Assembly: GCA_014240165.1 (NCBI GenBank)
Contig: JAAZXM010000025.1
Coordinates: 1-54,233 of the forward strand
Length of the DNA: 54,233 nt
Reading direction: 5' to 3'
Source: Myxococcales bacterium
GTDB taxonomy: Bacteria; Myxococcota_A; UBA9160; UBA4427
The notes beneath the pieces were generated by a model, which ran no database searches, was not told the origin of the DNA, and was given only the letters and a program-made list of their open reading frames with translations. Position numbers and translations under genes: made by a program. Shown here one piece after another: positions 35,804-44,486 of the stretch (positions within the stretch are counted from its first letter, which is position 1; each line of letters begins with the position of its first letter).

Positions 35804-37222
35804 ATGAGTACGAATAGTTGGTCAGTGATAAGAGTTGCCCTTTACTTCGGGCTCTTTGGATTTGCTTCATTATTACCCGGGGTCGCTGGGGCACAGCCCA
35901 GGAATATTGACCCGGGCACGGGGTACGAAGACTCGGGTGGGGTTCTGGGTCCTCAGTCGCCCGAGGAAGAATACGACGCCTGGGATGGCATCGATCGCAA
36001 CGGTCGCATACCGAAGGCCGATATTCCGGACGACATCGAGCATCCGGAGCGATGGCGCTATATCCCGGAAGGTCGAATCAAGCCAGGAAATCTCTTTCAG
36101 CGATTCCTGGTGAGTAGCTTCATCGCTCCCTATGTGTTCAGCAACGGCGACGTCGGTACGGGTTTCGGTGTGGCTTTCACCGATATCGATTTTCGACTCA
36201 AACGGCGTCGCGAGTTCGCGGGTATATCCGCCTCCTATACGACCAAGGGGCAGCAACGCTACAGCCTCAAATGGCGTCGAATGCTCAAGACCCGCGATCT
36301 TCCGGAGGGAGGAGTCATTCAAGAGGAGCGCAGCTATGTCTACGCTCAGGTTGAGTACAGCAAGACCTTGACCCGCCGATTTTTTGGCTACGGGCCGAAC
36401 ACACTGGAATCGGCAGAAAGCAGCTATCTGGATGAGGCGATCATCGTTGCTTTAGGCTTCTCCTCTTCTCTTCCCAAGCCATTGGATGATTTTGTGCTGG
36501 AACTCGGTCTGGAAATCGAGTCACACAAACTCGGAAGTGGGACCGTCGAGGGTGTGCCGACAACCCAACAGGCTTTTCCTCTGGTTTTCGACCCTGACCG
36601 AGATCGCCAATTTGGGTTGATGAGCGCAGAGTTTCGTTGGGATACCCGAGACAGTCAGCGAAATCCGTATTCGGGTCACTCGGTCGGATTTCGAGTCGAC
36701 GCACCGCTGGCTCAAAATGGAGGCGATGTGGGTGCCGTCTTCAGGATCTTTGGTACCCAGGTCTTCGAAGTCCCAGGTCTCTTCCATAGCGGGGGCGATG
36801 ATGACGAGGCTCATCCGCCGACCGATACCCTTGCTTTCGGCTTCTTTGGCGAGGGTAGCGTCGGGTCGATGCCTTTTTACCTTTTACCGACATTGGGTGG
36901 CACCGAGACCCAGCGGGGTTTCATTGATGGGCGATGGCGCGATAGGGCGGCTTGGCAGGGCGCTGCCGAATATCGATTCTGGATCATCCCGCGAGGAATT
37001 CCGATCACGCGAAATGTTCGCATCGAGCGGTTGGGGATGGCGCTTTTCTACGAGGTTGGCGCGGTCGCTGCAGATGTCGGCGCGATATTTCATTCGCGGG
37101 TTGCCCAAAGCTACGGTTTGGGGTTTCGCATTGGCCTGGAGCGGGCTGCGATTTTCCGCCTGGACCTTGGCTTTTCAGATGACGGTCTCAACTTCGCAGG
37201 CGGGTTTGGACTCAGCTTTTAG
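35804..37222 (+). CDS. BamA/TamA-like outer-membrane surface antigen (D15 family)
   Basis: A 472-residue outer-membrane protein. A signal peptide spans 1-31 (FGLFGFASLLPGVAGAQ). An acidic spacer is followed by a 16-strand-type barrel region from about 110 to the end, which closes with FGLSF, the C-terminal Phe required for outer-membrane insertion. LPTLGGTETQRGFIDGRWRDRAAWQGAAEYRFWI is the D15/BamA-type motif region. There are no visible POTRA repeats, so it is a single-barrel member. Function unknown. A bulged hairpin follows at 37246. Confidence 0.85.
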   Translation: MSTNSWSVIRVALYFGLFGFASLLPGVAGAQPRNIDPGTGYEDSGGVLGPQSPEEEYDAWDGIDRNGRIPKADIPDDIEHPERWRYIPEGRIKPGNLFQRFLVSSFIAPYVFSNGDVGTGFGVAFTDIDFRLKRRREFAGISASYTTKGQQRYSLKWRRMLKTRDLPEGGVIQEERSYVYAQVEYSKTLTRRFFGYGPNTLESAESSYLDEAIIVALGFSSSLPKPLDDFVLELGLEIESHKLGSGTVEGVPTTQQAFPLVFDPDRDRQFGLMSAEFRWDTRDSQRNPYSGHSVGFRVDAPLAQNGGDVGAVFRIFGTQVFEVPGLFHSGGDDDEAHPPTDTLAFGFFGEGSVGSMPFYLLPTLGGTETQRGFIDGRWRDRAAWQGAAEYRFWIIPRGIPITRNVRIERLGMALFYEVGAVAADVGAIFHSRVAQSYGLGFRIGLERAAIFRLDLGFSDDGLNFAGGFGLSF

Positions 37223-37245
37223 GCCTTCTTTGGGTCGGGCATGAG

Positions 37246-37274
37246 TGACTCTGGCCCGGTTAAGGGCCGGGTCA
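37246..37274. terminator. Hairpin between convergent genes
   Basis: TGACTCTGGCCC / GGGCCGGGTCA forms 11 pairs with one bulged T and a GGTTAA loop. It sits in the 93-bp gap between the convergent barrel and PhyH genes. No T-run follows, so bidirectional termination is inferred from position. Confidence 0.45.
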
Positions 37275-37315
37275 GCGAGGCGAGTTCTATGGGCGCGCGC
37301 TCGTGGCGGCGTCCG

Positions 37316-38056
37316 TTAGGACTCCTGCGCCACTTCCTCGAGGGCGGTGTCGAGTTCACTCGAATCGTTCTTGCTCTTCTCAAGGTCGGGGCGCACCGCG
37401 ACAATGGGATCTTGCCCGCCGTCGATGAAGCCGAGGCTGTAGCTGCCCTTCGCGTAGCCCATCAGCCGCAGCAACTGCTCGGGAAGTTCGTCGAGCACCT
37501 CCTGCGGACAGCCGAGGTATTGGTTTTCCTCCTGACGCAGCCAGGCGAGGCTGTAGTGGACGATTAGTCCCACTCGGTGTCCATCGCTCTGGTTTTCCCC
37601 GCCGCCGTGATAGAGGGAGCCGGTGTAGAGAAGGACGGACCCCGACTTCATTTCGGCGGGCAGCGCATCCTCCGGCGCGAACTGCTTCCGGTCCTCGTCC
37701 TGATGCGAGCCCGGCACCACCCGGGTCGCACCGTTCTCGGCAGTGAAATCCGTCAGCGCCCACATGGTCGAGAAGGTCGAGTCGAAGCCTTTCGGGAAGG
37801 GAAAGAAATCGAAGGCCCATTGGTCGCGATGGATCGGCTGAGGATTCGAGCCCGGACCCACGTCGATGATCTGGGTGCAGTGGAGTTGGTAATTTGTGGC
37901 GTGGGCGAGGGCGCGGTCGGCAACGCCGAGTACCGTCGGGTCGAGGATGACCCCATGGGTGCTTGGTGACCGCGCCATAAGTGAGCCCGTACGCCGGGTC
38001 TCCAAGCCGTCGAAGTCGTCGGCACCCTTGGGTGTTGCTTCCAGGAACGGAGCCAT
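37316..38056 (-). CDS. Phytanoyl-CoA dioxygenase (PhyH)-like, apparently N-terminally shortened
   Basis: A 246-residue Fe(II)/2-oxoglutarate oxygenase. His76-Arg-Asp78 (PIHRDQWAF) and His150 (SLYHGGGEN), with Arg161, make the active site. Sequence begins at MAPFLEATPKG, which in relatives normally lies after a segment of about 25-30 residues (the GYVVL-type start). An in-frame TGA lies 12 bases before the ATG and the TetR stop 35 bp before, so no upstream exon-like piece exists. The iron site is complete, so activity may be retained. It shares an operon with the TetR gene. Confidence 0.87.
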   Translation of the reverse strand: MAPFLEATPKGADDFDGLETRRTGSLMARSPSTHGVILDPTVLGVADRALAHATNYQLHCTQIIDVGPGSNPQPIHRDQWAFDFFPFPKGFDSTFSTMWALTDFTAENGATRVVPGSHQDEDRKQFAPEDALPAEMKSGSVLLYTGSLYHGGGENQSDGHRVGLIVHYSLAWLRQEENQYLGCPQEVLDELPEQLLRLMGYAKGSYSLGFIDGGQDPIVAVRPDLEKSKNDSSELDTALEEVAQES

Positions 38057-38091
38057 GCTTTCCTGCGCTCAGCTCTGGGGAAGCGAGATTT

Positions 38092-38709
38092 TCAGCCCAA
38101 CGCGCCTGGTGAAGTCGCGATGACCGTCGCGATGATGAAGCGAGCAAAGAGATCATCGGGGACTTCCTTCGCGTCGTTCAACCAGTGCACGAGCAGCCCG
38201 TCACTAAGGGCTGACAGAATAATCGCAAATTCTTTGGGGGGCAGCGGTAGTCGCAGTTGATGTTCTTCGACGATTTGTTCGATCATCTCTGCAAGAAACT
38301 CGCGCGACCGCCTCTGCCGGCTGCGCAGCCGGCGGCGGAGTTTTGGCTGGCGCGCGGCAGCGATACTCAACTCCAATTCCAGCGTAGCCCAGAGCCGCCC
38401 GGTTCCCTTTTCGCCCCGGTGCCAGGCGTCCAATTGCTTTAGCCGTTCCGCCATGGGGACGTCGTCCGAGAGCAATTCGAGCAGTTGGGCGTGGCCTCGT
38501 TCAAACCTGCGGTCCAGCAATTCGACAAGCAGATCCTCCTTCGAGTCGAATTGCGAATAAACCGCACCCTTGGTGAGCCCCGCCGCCGCCGCGATCTCCT
38601 GCAGGGAAGCGCCGACAATGCCCGACTTACCTATGACCTTCGCGGCCGCATCCAGCAGCTTCTCGCGATTGAGCGCAGAGGTTTCCTGTCTCGTTTGCGC
38701 TCTCGGCAT
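38092..38709 (-). CDS. TetR/AcrR family transcriptional regulator
   Basis: A 205-residue regulator. The helix-turn-helix is at about 22-62 (VGASLQEIAAAAGLTKGAVYSQFDSKEDLLVELL), followed by a helical ligand-binding domain. It is followed 35 bp later by the PhyH-like gene on the same strand. About 170 bp upstream of its start lie two identical-type palindromes (ATACCA-N2-TGGTAT), in front of the divergent large secreted-protein gene. They are good candidates for its binding sites. Inducer unknown. Confidence 0.9.
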   Translation of the reverse strand: MPRAQTRQETSALNREKLLDAAAKVIGKSGIVGASLQEIAAAAGLTKGAVYSQFDSKEDLLVELLDRRFERGHAQLLELLSDDVPMAERLKQLDAWHRGEKGTGRLWATLELELSIAAARQPKLRRRLRSRQRRSREFLAEMIEQIVEEHQLRLPLPPKEFAIILSALSDGLLVHWLNDAKEVPDDLFARFIIATVIATSPGALG

Positions 38710-38882
38710 CGCTCGATCCTAACAGAACATTCTTTCGTTGATTGATCGGCCTCCAGGTGAACCACACCCGGAGACCCTGGTCCTGGCGCTCCTCACATTC
38801 AAGGGATCCAAATTTCGGATGAACGAAAAGAAACTGCGATCCGATTGAGAAGGGCCCGGCGACTCCGTTTTTATGACTTCAA

Positions 38883-38896
38883 ATACCAACTGGTAT
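38883..38896. promoter_or_regulatory. Palindrome ATACCA-AC-TGGTAT (operator candidate, copy 1)
   Basis: A perfect 6-bp-arm palindrome with a 2-base spacer, in the 311-bp intergenic gap between the TetR gene and the large secreted-protein gene. A second copy starts 18 bp later (38901), so the two lie close to the same helical face. TACC-N4-GGTA-type sites are common TetR operators. Confidence 0.5.
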
Positions 38897-38900
38897 CAGA

Positions 38901-38914
38901 ATACCAAATGGTAT
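38901..38914. promoter_or_regulatory. Palindrome ATACCA-AA-TGGTAT (operator candidate, copy 2)
   Basis: Second copy of the motif at 38883, differing only in the spacer (AA instead of AC). The two centres are 18 bp apart, and the flanking GA after each copy is also shared (ATACCA..TGGTATC.GA). It lies 107 bp upstream of the ATG of the secreted-protein gene. Confidence 0.5.
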
Positions 38915-39020
38915 CTGAAGTGCAATTGGGAGCGGAAACGCCACTCCTGACCCCAAAACGGGCAATGTCCACCCGGTAGGTCGCCGGTGACCACGAGCCC
39001 GGAGACGAAAGGAAATCAAG

Positions 39021-41174
39021 ATGGACACGAGCATCGACGCAACAGGAAAACGCTCCTCCTCATGGATTGCAGGCACCAGAACCACGGATAGAGCCGGCCG
39101 CAGCCGGGGCATTTCGAGCGGTACCCGGACGACCCAATATCCGCCTTTCCAGCGGAAAACTGTCCTGGCTCTTCTCGCCCTGCTTCTCGCGTGGAGTGGT
39201 CTGGCCCTGGCCTCTCCCGCTCGGGCTACCGAGGTACTCGAAAGTGTGCATCTCGAAGCTTTGGAAGGAGATGCCTACAGCCATTTCGAAATCTTTCTCG
39301 AAGTGGAGGAGCCTGAGGTGGAGCGAACCCTCGATGATCCGTTGAGCATGATGGGCCTCACCGTCCTGGGCTTCCATCATGACGGTGAAATCGAAACTTT
39401 CGAAATCAAGACCGAGTTCTGGGAATCCGTCAAAGGGGTGATGGACGCAGCGGGAGCCGAATGGCTCACAGAGCAGCAGAAGAATTACTCGGATGGTGGC
39501 GGATCCGGCGGAGAATCGGGTGGCGGGCCCGGCGGCGGATCGGGGAGCGGGCCTGGAGGCGGAGGCGGATTCGGGAGCGGGAATGACCCCGACCCCGATC
39601 GTCTATCCCGGGCCATCGCGAACTTCATTAGTCGAACAGACCCGAATTTTCAGAACCACGGTGCTCTTCTGGGCAGTCTCCACGGTGCCCTCCAGGAAAA
39701 CGAGTTCGCCCCCCTCGCCGCCGCGCCAGCGGGAAAGACCGGCTGCAATGGGGCCTACACGGCATACCGCTACGGGATCATCGCTGCGATCGTCGAGCAC
39801 TACTCCGCGCTTCTCCCCGCGATCATCATGAGCAAAACCACCTGTTCCTTCCCGGTGCCCGACCCCTTCACAAAAAGCGCTTGCGCGGTGCAATTGTCTT
39901 TTTGGGCAGGGGCTTCAGTAGAGTTGTACGAAGTATTGGATTCGGGTCACGAGACCAAGTCTAAACTCGACAAGGTTGTCGCTGAGTCCGCTCAGGATGG
40001 TATCGGCGTGCAGATCAACGCCTCCCAGGCCCACGCCCGCTCAATCGCACGGAACAGCAAACTCTCCGAGTTGAGGGCGAACCAAACTTACGCACATATG
40101 CGTATAGTGATGTACCTCGTCGGAGGGGCGACGTATTACGGAGGCCCAGGGGTTTGGGCTGCGGGTGGAGTCGAACTGACCACCCTCGCGCTGGCTATGG
40201 CACTTTTCTCGGAATACCACGATTGCCAGATACGAGTGGTGGCACCGAGGTTCGAGGCCAACGCCATCAGGGCACGCGCGTACCTTGACACGCCCAATGG
40301 CTGGGAGCATTGGGTGCCGCCGGGGCATGCGGAAAATATGACCGCTATGTCGCGGGAAGTCGCACGGGAGAGCGTTGTTGAGATCGACGCAGAAAAACTC
40401 TTCCGAGAGTCGCCGTGGAAATTTCCCGTATTCGACGAGCGCACTCAGAGCCAGCTCCTCGAACTGAGGATCTGCGAGGGCGTCGTGGTGCCCCGGGATC
40501 CGGGCACTTTGGCCTGGCCCTTTCACCAGATGGCGAACACGCCCTATCTGCTGGAGTCCAGCGCCTTCACGACGGAGGAATTTCCCTTCTTCGGGAGCTG
40601 GCCCGCTTTCATTGGCGAGCGGTACACGGTCATCCCCGCTCCCTTCGCGGGGGCCACCATCCACCGCGCCTGCGAGGATGGCTTTCGAGGTGAAATGATC
40701 GACAACGACAACAACGGGATCCCCGAAAGCAACGTAAAGGATCGCTGTGGTCACGATCCCCGACGCGGGCCTGATCCCGCCGGACAGGTTGAAGAGGATG
40801 TCTACTTGCACCCAGCTATGGGTAGCGTGGCCGGAGAAACGAATTGGAAATCTGATGGTGAGGACATGAGTTGTACGGGTGTCGTGCTGGAACTGGCTTC
40901 CAAGCATGGACTCACGGGGCGCCCTGTCCAAACCGAAACCGTGCTGGACGTCGCTTCCTACTGGACCAACGCTTCGGACGGTTCGGCGGCCAACGCCTAC
41001 CAGCATCCCCAGGATTCAACACAGATCCGCTTCCGGCTCGTCGACGACAACTGGGGACACCCCCGGCCCAGGGTCTGTTATGAACGGAACCGGTGGACTT
41101 CTCGCTGGGTATGCGACAAGGAGAATCTGGATTGCCCGTGCGAGGGTGCTGGCGGGGGGGCTCCGGGAATGTAG
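39021..41174 (+). CDS. Large secreted protein with a glycine-rich linker, unknown family
   Basis: A 717-residue protein. Residues 1-70 have a long basic N-region with a hydrophobic stretch (about 47-66) ending ARATEV, a Sec signal. A 90-residue domain follows, then a linker at about 155-190 made almost only of Gly, Ser and Glu. The main domain (about 195-717) contains paired Cys (TGCNGAYTAYRYG, TTCSF, SACAVQLSFWAGASV, FSEYHDCQI) and a C-terminal CDKENLDCPCEG. I see one or two internal hydrophobic stretches (PAIIMSK, YYGGPGVWAAGGVELTTLALAMALF) but no known catalytic motif. I do not recognise the family. Two palindromes precede it and a strong hairpin follows. Confidence 0.7.
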   Translation: MDTSIDATGKRSSSWIAGTRTTDRAGRSRGISSGTRTTQYPPFQRKTVLALLALLLAWSGLALASPARATEVLESVHLEALEGDAYSHFEIFLEVEEPEVERTLDDPLSMMGLTVLGFHHDGEIETFEIKTEFWESVKGVMDAAGAEWLTEQQKNYSDGGGSGGESGGGPGGGSGSGPGGGGGFGSGNDPDPDRLSRAIANFISRTDPNFQNHGALLGSLHGALQENEFAPLAAAPAGKTGCNGAYTAYRYGIIAAIVEHYSALLPAIIMSKTTCSFPVPDPFTKSACAVQLSFWAGASVELYEVLDSGHETKSKLDKVVAESAQDGIGVQINASQAHARSIARNSKLSELRANQTYAHMRIVMYLVGGATYYGGPGVWAAGGVELTTLALAMALFSEYHDCQIRVVAPRFEANAIRARAYLDTPNGWEHWVPPGHAENMTAMSREVARESVVEIDAEKLFRESPWKFPVFDERTQSQLLELRICEGVVVPRDPGTLAWPFHQMANTPYLLESSAFTTEEFPFFGSWPAFIGERYTVIPAPFAGATIHRACEDGFRGEMIDNDNNGIPESNVKDRCGHDPRRGPDPAGQVEEDVYLHPAMGSVAGETNWKSDGEDMSCTGVVLELASKHGLTGRPVQTETVLDVASYWTNASDGSAANAYQHPQDSTQIRFRLVDDNWGHPRPRVCYERNRWTSRWVCDKENLDCPCEGAGGGAPGM

Positions 41175-41202
41175 GACACGCGAACCACCGAGTGAGAAGC
41201 CG

Positions 41203-41239
41203 GCCCCCCGAGTCGTAATTTCCGGACGACTCGGGGGGC
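41203..41239 (+). terminator. Perfect 14-bp GC-rich hairpin after the secreted-protein gene
   Basis: G-CCCCCC-GAGTCGT / ACGACTC-GGGGGG-C, 14 uninterrupted pairs with a 9-base loop (AATTTCCGG), 29 bp after the stop. No T-run follows, so it is a strong but non-classical terminator candidate. Confidence 0.5.
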
Positions 41240-41358
41240 ATTGGCGAGCGCTGAAGACCGGGCGTCGCCTAAGGGGCCCGGGATGAGTGGAGATGCTCCC
41301 TGCCAGATAGAGCCGGATATGGGTCCTTTCGGGTTCTGGCCGAGCAAGGCGGGGTGGA

Positions 41359-41715
41359 ATGAGACACATTCTCGGGATGGCCGGAAAAAGCGCTCCCCCT
41401 CGTGTGCAGTCAGCACCCGACCCGAAGGTCCTGATCGAGATCGCCCGCATGAAGATGCCCTTCGGCCGCTATTCGGGCCGGTGCTTGATCGATCTACCCG
41501 AGCCCTATCTCGTCTGGTTCTCGAGGCAGGGCTTTCCGAAAGGGCGATTGGGCATGTTGTTGGCCACCTTGTTCGAGATCAAGGCCAATGGACTCGAACC
41601 GCTGTTGGCCCCTTTTCGTGAAAAGACTGACCCGCGTTATCAGGATAAAGACCCACGTCAATATCGGGAAGGGGACCGATCGCTTGATACGGATTTCCGA
41701 AAACCGGGGCATTAA
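41359..41715 (+). CDS. DUF3820 family protein
   Basis: A 118-residue protein. The core MPFGRYSGRCLIDLPEPYLVWFSRQGFPKGRLGMLLATLFEIKANGL (about 34-80) matches the DUF3820 pattern, in which a glycine-rich MPFG.Y.G is followed by LPE.YL.WF and a final NGL. Members are described as putative quorum-sensing-regulated factors, but the function is unproven. The N-terminal 25 residues and the C-terminal Asp/Lys/Arg tail are not conserved. It is followed by TauE, with a short gap. Confidence 0.82.
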   Translation: MRHILGMAGKSAPPRVQSAPDPKVLIEIARMKMPFGRYSGRCLIDLPEPYLVWFSRQGFPKGRLGMLLATLFEIKANGLEPLLAPFREKTDPRYQDKDPRQYREGDRSLDTDFRKPGH

Positions 41716-41826
41716 GGAGGAAGTGGGATGCGAGTGCGGGCGCGTTCAATACAAGGCGGAAGGCCCGCAATACGATACGTATCCCGACTGAGGTGGCTGC
41801 GGATCAGAGAGGAGCCAGCGACTTAG

Positions 41827-42573
41827 GTGGACGATCCGTTTTCGATTTTCGCGGTCTTCCTCGCCGGACTCTGTTCGAGTTTCTTCGGGACCATGATCGG
41901 TGGCGGGAGTCTTCTTTCGATCCCCGTTCTGATCCTTCTGGGCGTCCCCCCCCAGGTCGCGATTGCGACCGATCGGTTTGCCGGTCTCGCCGCCGCGACA
42001 GCGGCGCTCCACCGCTATTCCGGCGCCGGCAAGGTGGTTTGGCGCCATGTTCCCCTGCTTTGTCTGCTGAGCGTCATCGGTGCATTGATTGGATCGACGC
42101 TGCTCATTCGCGTTGAACCTGAAATCCTGCAACCCGCGATCGCCTTTCTGCTCGTGGCACTCCTGCCCGTGCTTTTCCTGAAGCGCGATCTCGGCGTGGC
42201 GGCCCGCGAGGTCACACAGCGTCAGCTTATTTTGGGGTTCGTTCTCTACCTTTTCGTGCAGATCCTCTCTGGTTTCTTCCACGCCGGCATGGGGGTCATC
42301 ATCTTCTTCATCCTCATGGCCTTTGTCGGCCTGACGATCGTTGAGGTCGCTGCGACCCAGATGTTGCCCTTTATCGCGCTGGCGACCGCCTCGTCGATTC
42401 TCTTCGCCTGGAACGGTCTGATCGATTTTCGAGTGGGTCTGGTCTTGATGGCGGGCGGCGCGTTCGGTGGTCATCTCGGCGCGCGGTTCGCTGTTCGATA
42501 CGGCGAGCGCTGGGTGCGCCGCCTCTTCTCGGCCATGGTCCTCGCATCCGCGGCGGTGCTCGCCCTACGCTAA
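41827..42573 (+). CDS. TauE/SafE (TSUP) family membrane transporter
   Basis: A 248-residue membrane protein with about seven to eight hydrophobic segments. The first TSUP repeat has SFFGTMIGGGSLLSIPVLILLG and the second FHAGMGVIIFFILMAFVGLT. The GTG start at 41827 is weakly supported; GAGAGGAG lies about 18 bases upstream. The family exports sulfite or organic sulfur acids or imports related anions. No sulfur gene is adjacent, so the substrate is unknown. Confidence 0.88.
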   Translation: MDDPFSIFAVFLAGLCSSFFGTMIGGGSLLSIPVLILLGVPPQVAIATDRFAGLAAATAALHRYSGAGKVVWRHVPLLCLLSVIGALIGSTLLIRVEPEILQPAIAFLLVALLPVLFLKRDLGVAAREVTQRQLILGFVLYLFVQILSGFFHAGMGVIIFFILMAFVGLTIVEVAATQMLPFIALATASSILFAWNGLIDFRVGLVLMAGGAFGGHLGARFAVRYGERWVRRLFSAMVLASAAVLALR

Positions 42574-42747
42574 CGGTTCGAAATATCGCTCGGACCAACT
42601 CGGGCACGCGGCCCCTCTCCCTTATAGAGCGTCCATCCAACCCGCTGAGCGTCTGCTAATTTTCTGTTGTCAGCGATCACGTCACTTCGCGGTGGTTTTT
42701 TTAGAACGAAAAGAAATTCTTTGGAACCTGTCTGCAAGGAGTTGCTC

Positions 42748-43281
42748 GTGTCGAAGCCGGGTAATCGCATGGAAGTGGTGATCAGATCCGAAGCGGCCGA
42801 TGATCGAGAAGCCATCTATCGGGTGACCGCCGATGCATTTCGCGGGAGGCCCTATGCGGGCGGGAACGAGCAAGACCTTGTGAATCGATTGCGCGAGCTT
42901 GGTCAATTGAGCGTGTCTCTGGTCGCCATGGATGAGGATCAGTTGATCGGACACGTGGCTTTTTCGCCGGTCAGCCTGAGTGATGGATCGGGTCCTTGGT
43001 TTGGTCTTGGGCCAGTGTCCGTTTCCCCAGCATGCCAGGGGCGAGGGGTTGGCGGGCAACTCATTCAAAGTGGGCTCGATGAGATCGCCTCTCGGGGTGC
43101 GCTGGGGTGCGTGCTGACCGGTGACCCTGCGTACTACCAACGCTTCGGATTCGAATTGGCTCCCGAGAATGTGCCGAAATCGGAACCCGCGCAATATTTC
43201 CAGCTGAAGTTGCTGAGTGCGGGAGAGGCTGGGGGGACTTTCGCATTTCACCCGGCCTTCTACGAGAAGCTCGGCAGGTAG
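42748..43281 (+). CDS. GNAT family N-acetyltransferase
   Basis: A 177-residue acetyltransferase of the YhbS-like group. The acetyl-CoA loop is visible as VSPACQGRGVGGQLIQSGL (about 92-110), with GHVAFSPV before it and GDPAYYQRFGFELA after it. GTG at 42748 is chosen because AAGGAG lies about 7 bases upstream; a longer frame from 42667 lacks support. It modifies an amine on a small molecule or protein; acceptor unknown. Confidence 0.88.
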   Translation: MSKPGNRMEVVIRSEAADDREAIYRVTADAFRGRPYAGGNEQDLVNRLRELGQLSVSLVAMDEDQLIGHVAFSPVSLSDGSGPWFGLGPVSVSPACQGRGVGGQLIQSGLDEIASRGALGCVLTGDPAYYQRFGFELAPENVPKSEPAQYFQLKLLSAGEAGGTFAFHPAFYEKLGR

Positions 43282-43317
43282 AGCGCTCTGGCGACTGAAG
43301 GCGCGGACAACGCCCTC

Positions 43318-44250
43318 TCAGAGGTGTTGCAGGATCGGCACCGTGGGTGAGGACAGATCGTCGTTCAGCTGCTTGCCGCCGAAGATGCTGGTATAGAAGC
43401 GGCTCTGGACCATCTCCATGAAGTAGCGGATGCCCGGGTAGGCGACGACCACGACCGTATCGAAATCGACGTTGTCTTCCAGCGAAACCGGCCGGCCCAT
43501 GTGAACGGGGCCGTAGCCGACCTCTGCCAGCATCGACATCATACGCGTACCGTACTTCGAGTCGGCGCGGCGCTGTTCGGCGTTGCCCTTCTTCTGGAAG
43601 TTGATGATGACGAGGGCATCCTTGCTGAACGCTTCGTTCTCGACAGTTGTCTGGTCAAGAAATTGACGCCGGAGCTTGAACTCGGCGCGCTGGTCTTCGG
43701 TCGCCTCGATCGCGTCGAAGGGATACGTTGGCTGCGCGCCCGAGAGGAAGTGACGCACGCGTAGGCCCAACATGGCGATGGCCACGCCGACGTTCTGCCC
43801 TGCCCGGCGTTCCATCCCCAGGGACCAGACGGCAGCGAACTCTCTCTTCAGGCTCGCGTAGTTCTCGTGCGAGGACGCCGCCTCCCAGGCATCCCGGGTC
43901 GGGTATTGGGCGATGACAAAGGCTTGCCAGTCGAAATCAGGCATCTGCCGTGATTTGCGTGGCGCAGGGAAGGCAAGCTTGCCCGCGTAGACCACCTCGG
44001 CGCCGAGTGCGCCTACGCCATCCACATAGTGGCGAACCCCGTCCAGAAGATCCTGGCCGGGCGCCAGACTGATCGCCGATACGACATGGAACGCATCAGA
44101 GGAGTGGAACATCGCCTGGCGATCAAATAGGACGTCGCGGCGCAACTGCGCGTGGTTCCAGAGATGCACGCCCACTCCAGCGACAGCGGCGACGACGATG
44201 CCACCGATTACGAACAGGAGGATGCTTGCCATGTTATTGATCGCTCTCAT
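43318..44250 (-). CDS. Membrane-anchored DUF1330-like protein
   Basis: A 310-residue protein with one N-terminal transmembrane helix (about 8-28). Two related halves follow. The second half has ALVIINFQKKGNAEQRRADSKYGTRMMSML and VVVVAYPGIRYFMEMVQSRFYTSIFGGKQ, a ferredoxin-like dimeric alpha+beta-barrel pattern of DUF1330-type proteins. The first half shows the same layout (VVYAGKLAFPAP, AFVIAQYPTRDAWEAASSHENY). It may form an internal pseudo-dimer. Start 44250, or ATG 44232 with GAGAG upstream. No neighbour suggests a role. Confidence 0.7.
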   Translation of the reverse strand: MRAINNMASILLFVIGGIVVAAVAGVGVHLWNHAQLRRDVLFDRQAMFHSSDAFHVVSAISLAPGQDLLDGVRHYVDGVGALGAEVVYAGKLAFPAPRKSRQMPDFDWQAFVIAQYPTRDAWEAASSHENYASLKREFAAVWSLGMERRAGQNVGVAIAMLGLRVRHFLSGAQPTYPFDAIEATEDQRAEFKLRRQFLDQTTVENEAFSKDALVIINFQKKGNAEQRRADSKYGTRMMSMLAEVGYGPVHMGRPVSLEDNVDFDTVVVVAYPGIRYFMEMVQSRFYTSIFGGKQLNDDLSSPTVPILQHL

Positions 44251-44351
44251 TGCCCCGGATGATCGTTCGCACGGATAGGAATTCCAATGGCCCAGTATAG
44301 ATACTTTAGAGAAGGTCAGGTTAGAAAATCATCCGAGAATGAGGGGTTACG

Positions 44352-44368
44352 CCCAGCGTACTGCTGGG
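44352..44368. terminator. Short hairpin in the gap between two minus-strand genes
   Basis: CCCAGC-GTACT-GCTGGG, a perfect 6-bp stem with a 5-base loop, lies downstream of the lipoprotein gene on the minus strand. The rest of the 236-bp gap (44251-44486) holds no gene I can support. No T-run. Confidence 0.3.
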
Positions 44369-44486
44369 GGCTGCACCGACCGGCATAGGGCGGCATCGGT
44401 CACGGCTCCCGGCCCTAAACGGCTCCGGATTTGAGGTAAGAGCGGCGCATAGGTCGGTCGTTCAAGATTCCACCGGCCTTGGATGA

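Noticed and set aside
38056..38092. TGA upstream of the short PhyH considered as a second selenocysteine site
   Set aside because: Sequence before that TGA does not continue PhyH homology and runs into the end of the TetR gene.
11579..38772. 15-mer TGAACCACACCCGGA occurs at 11579 and again near 38758
   Set aside because: About one chance repeat of this length is expected in a 54-kb window; flanks do not match.
40041..41006. 321-residue minus-strand frame inside the secreted-protein gene
   Set aside because: Lies fully inside a plus-strand frame with signal peptide and Gly-linker; its product shows no family signature.
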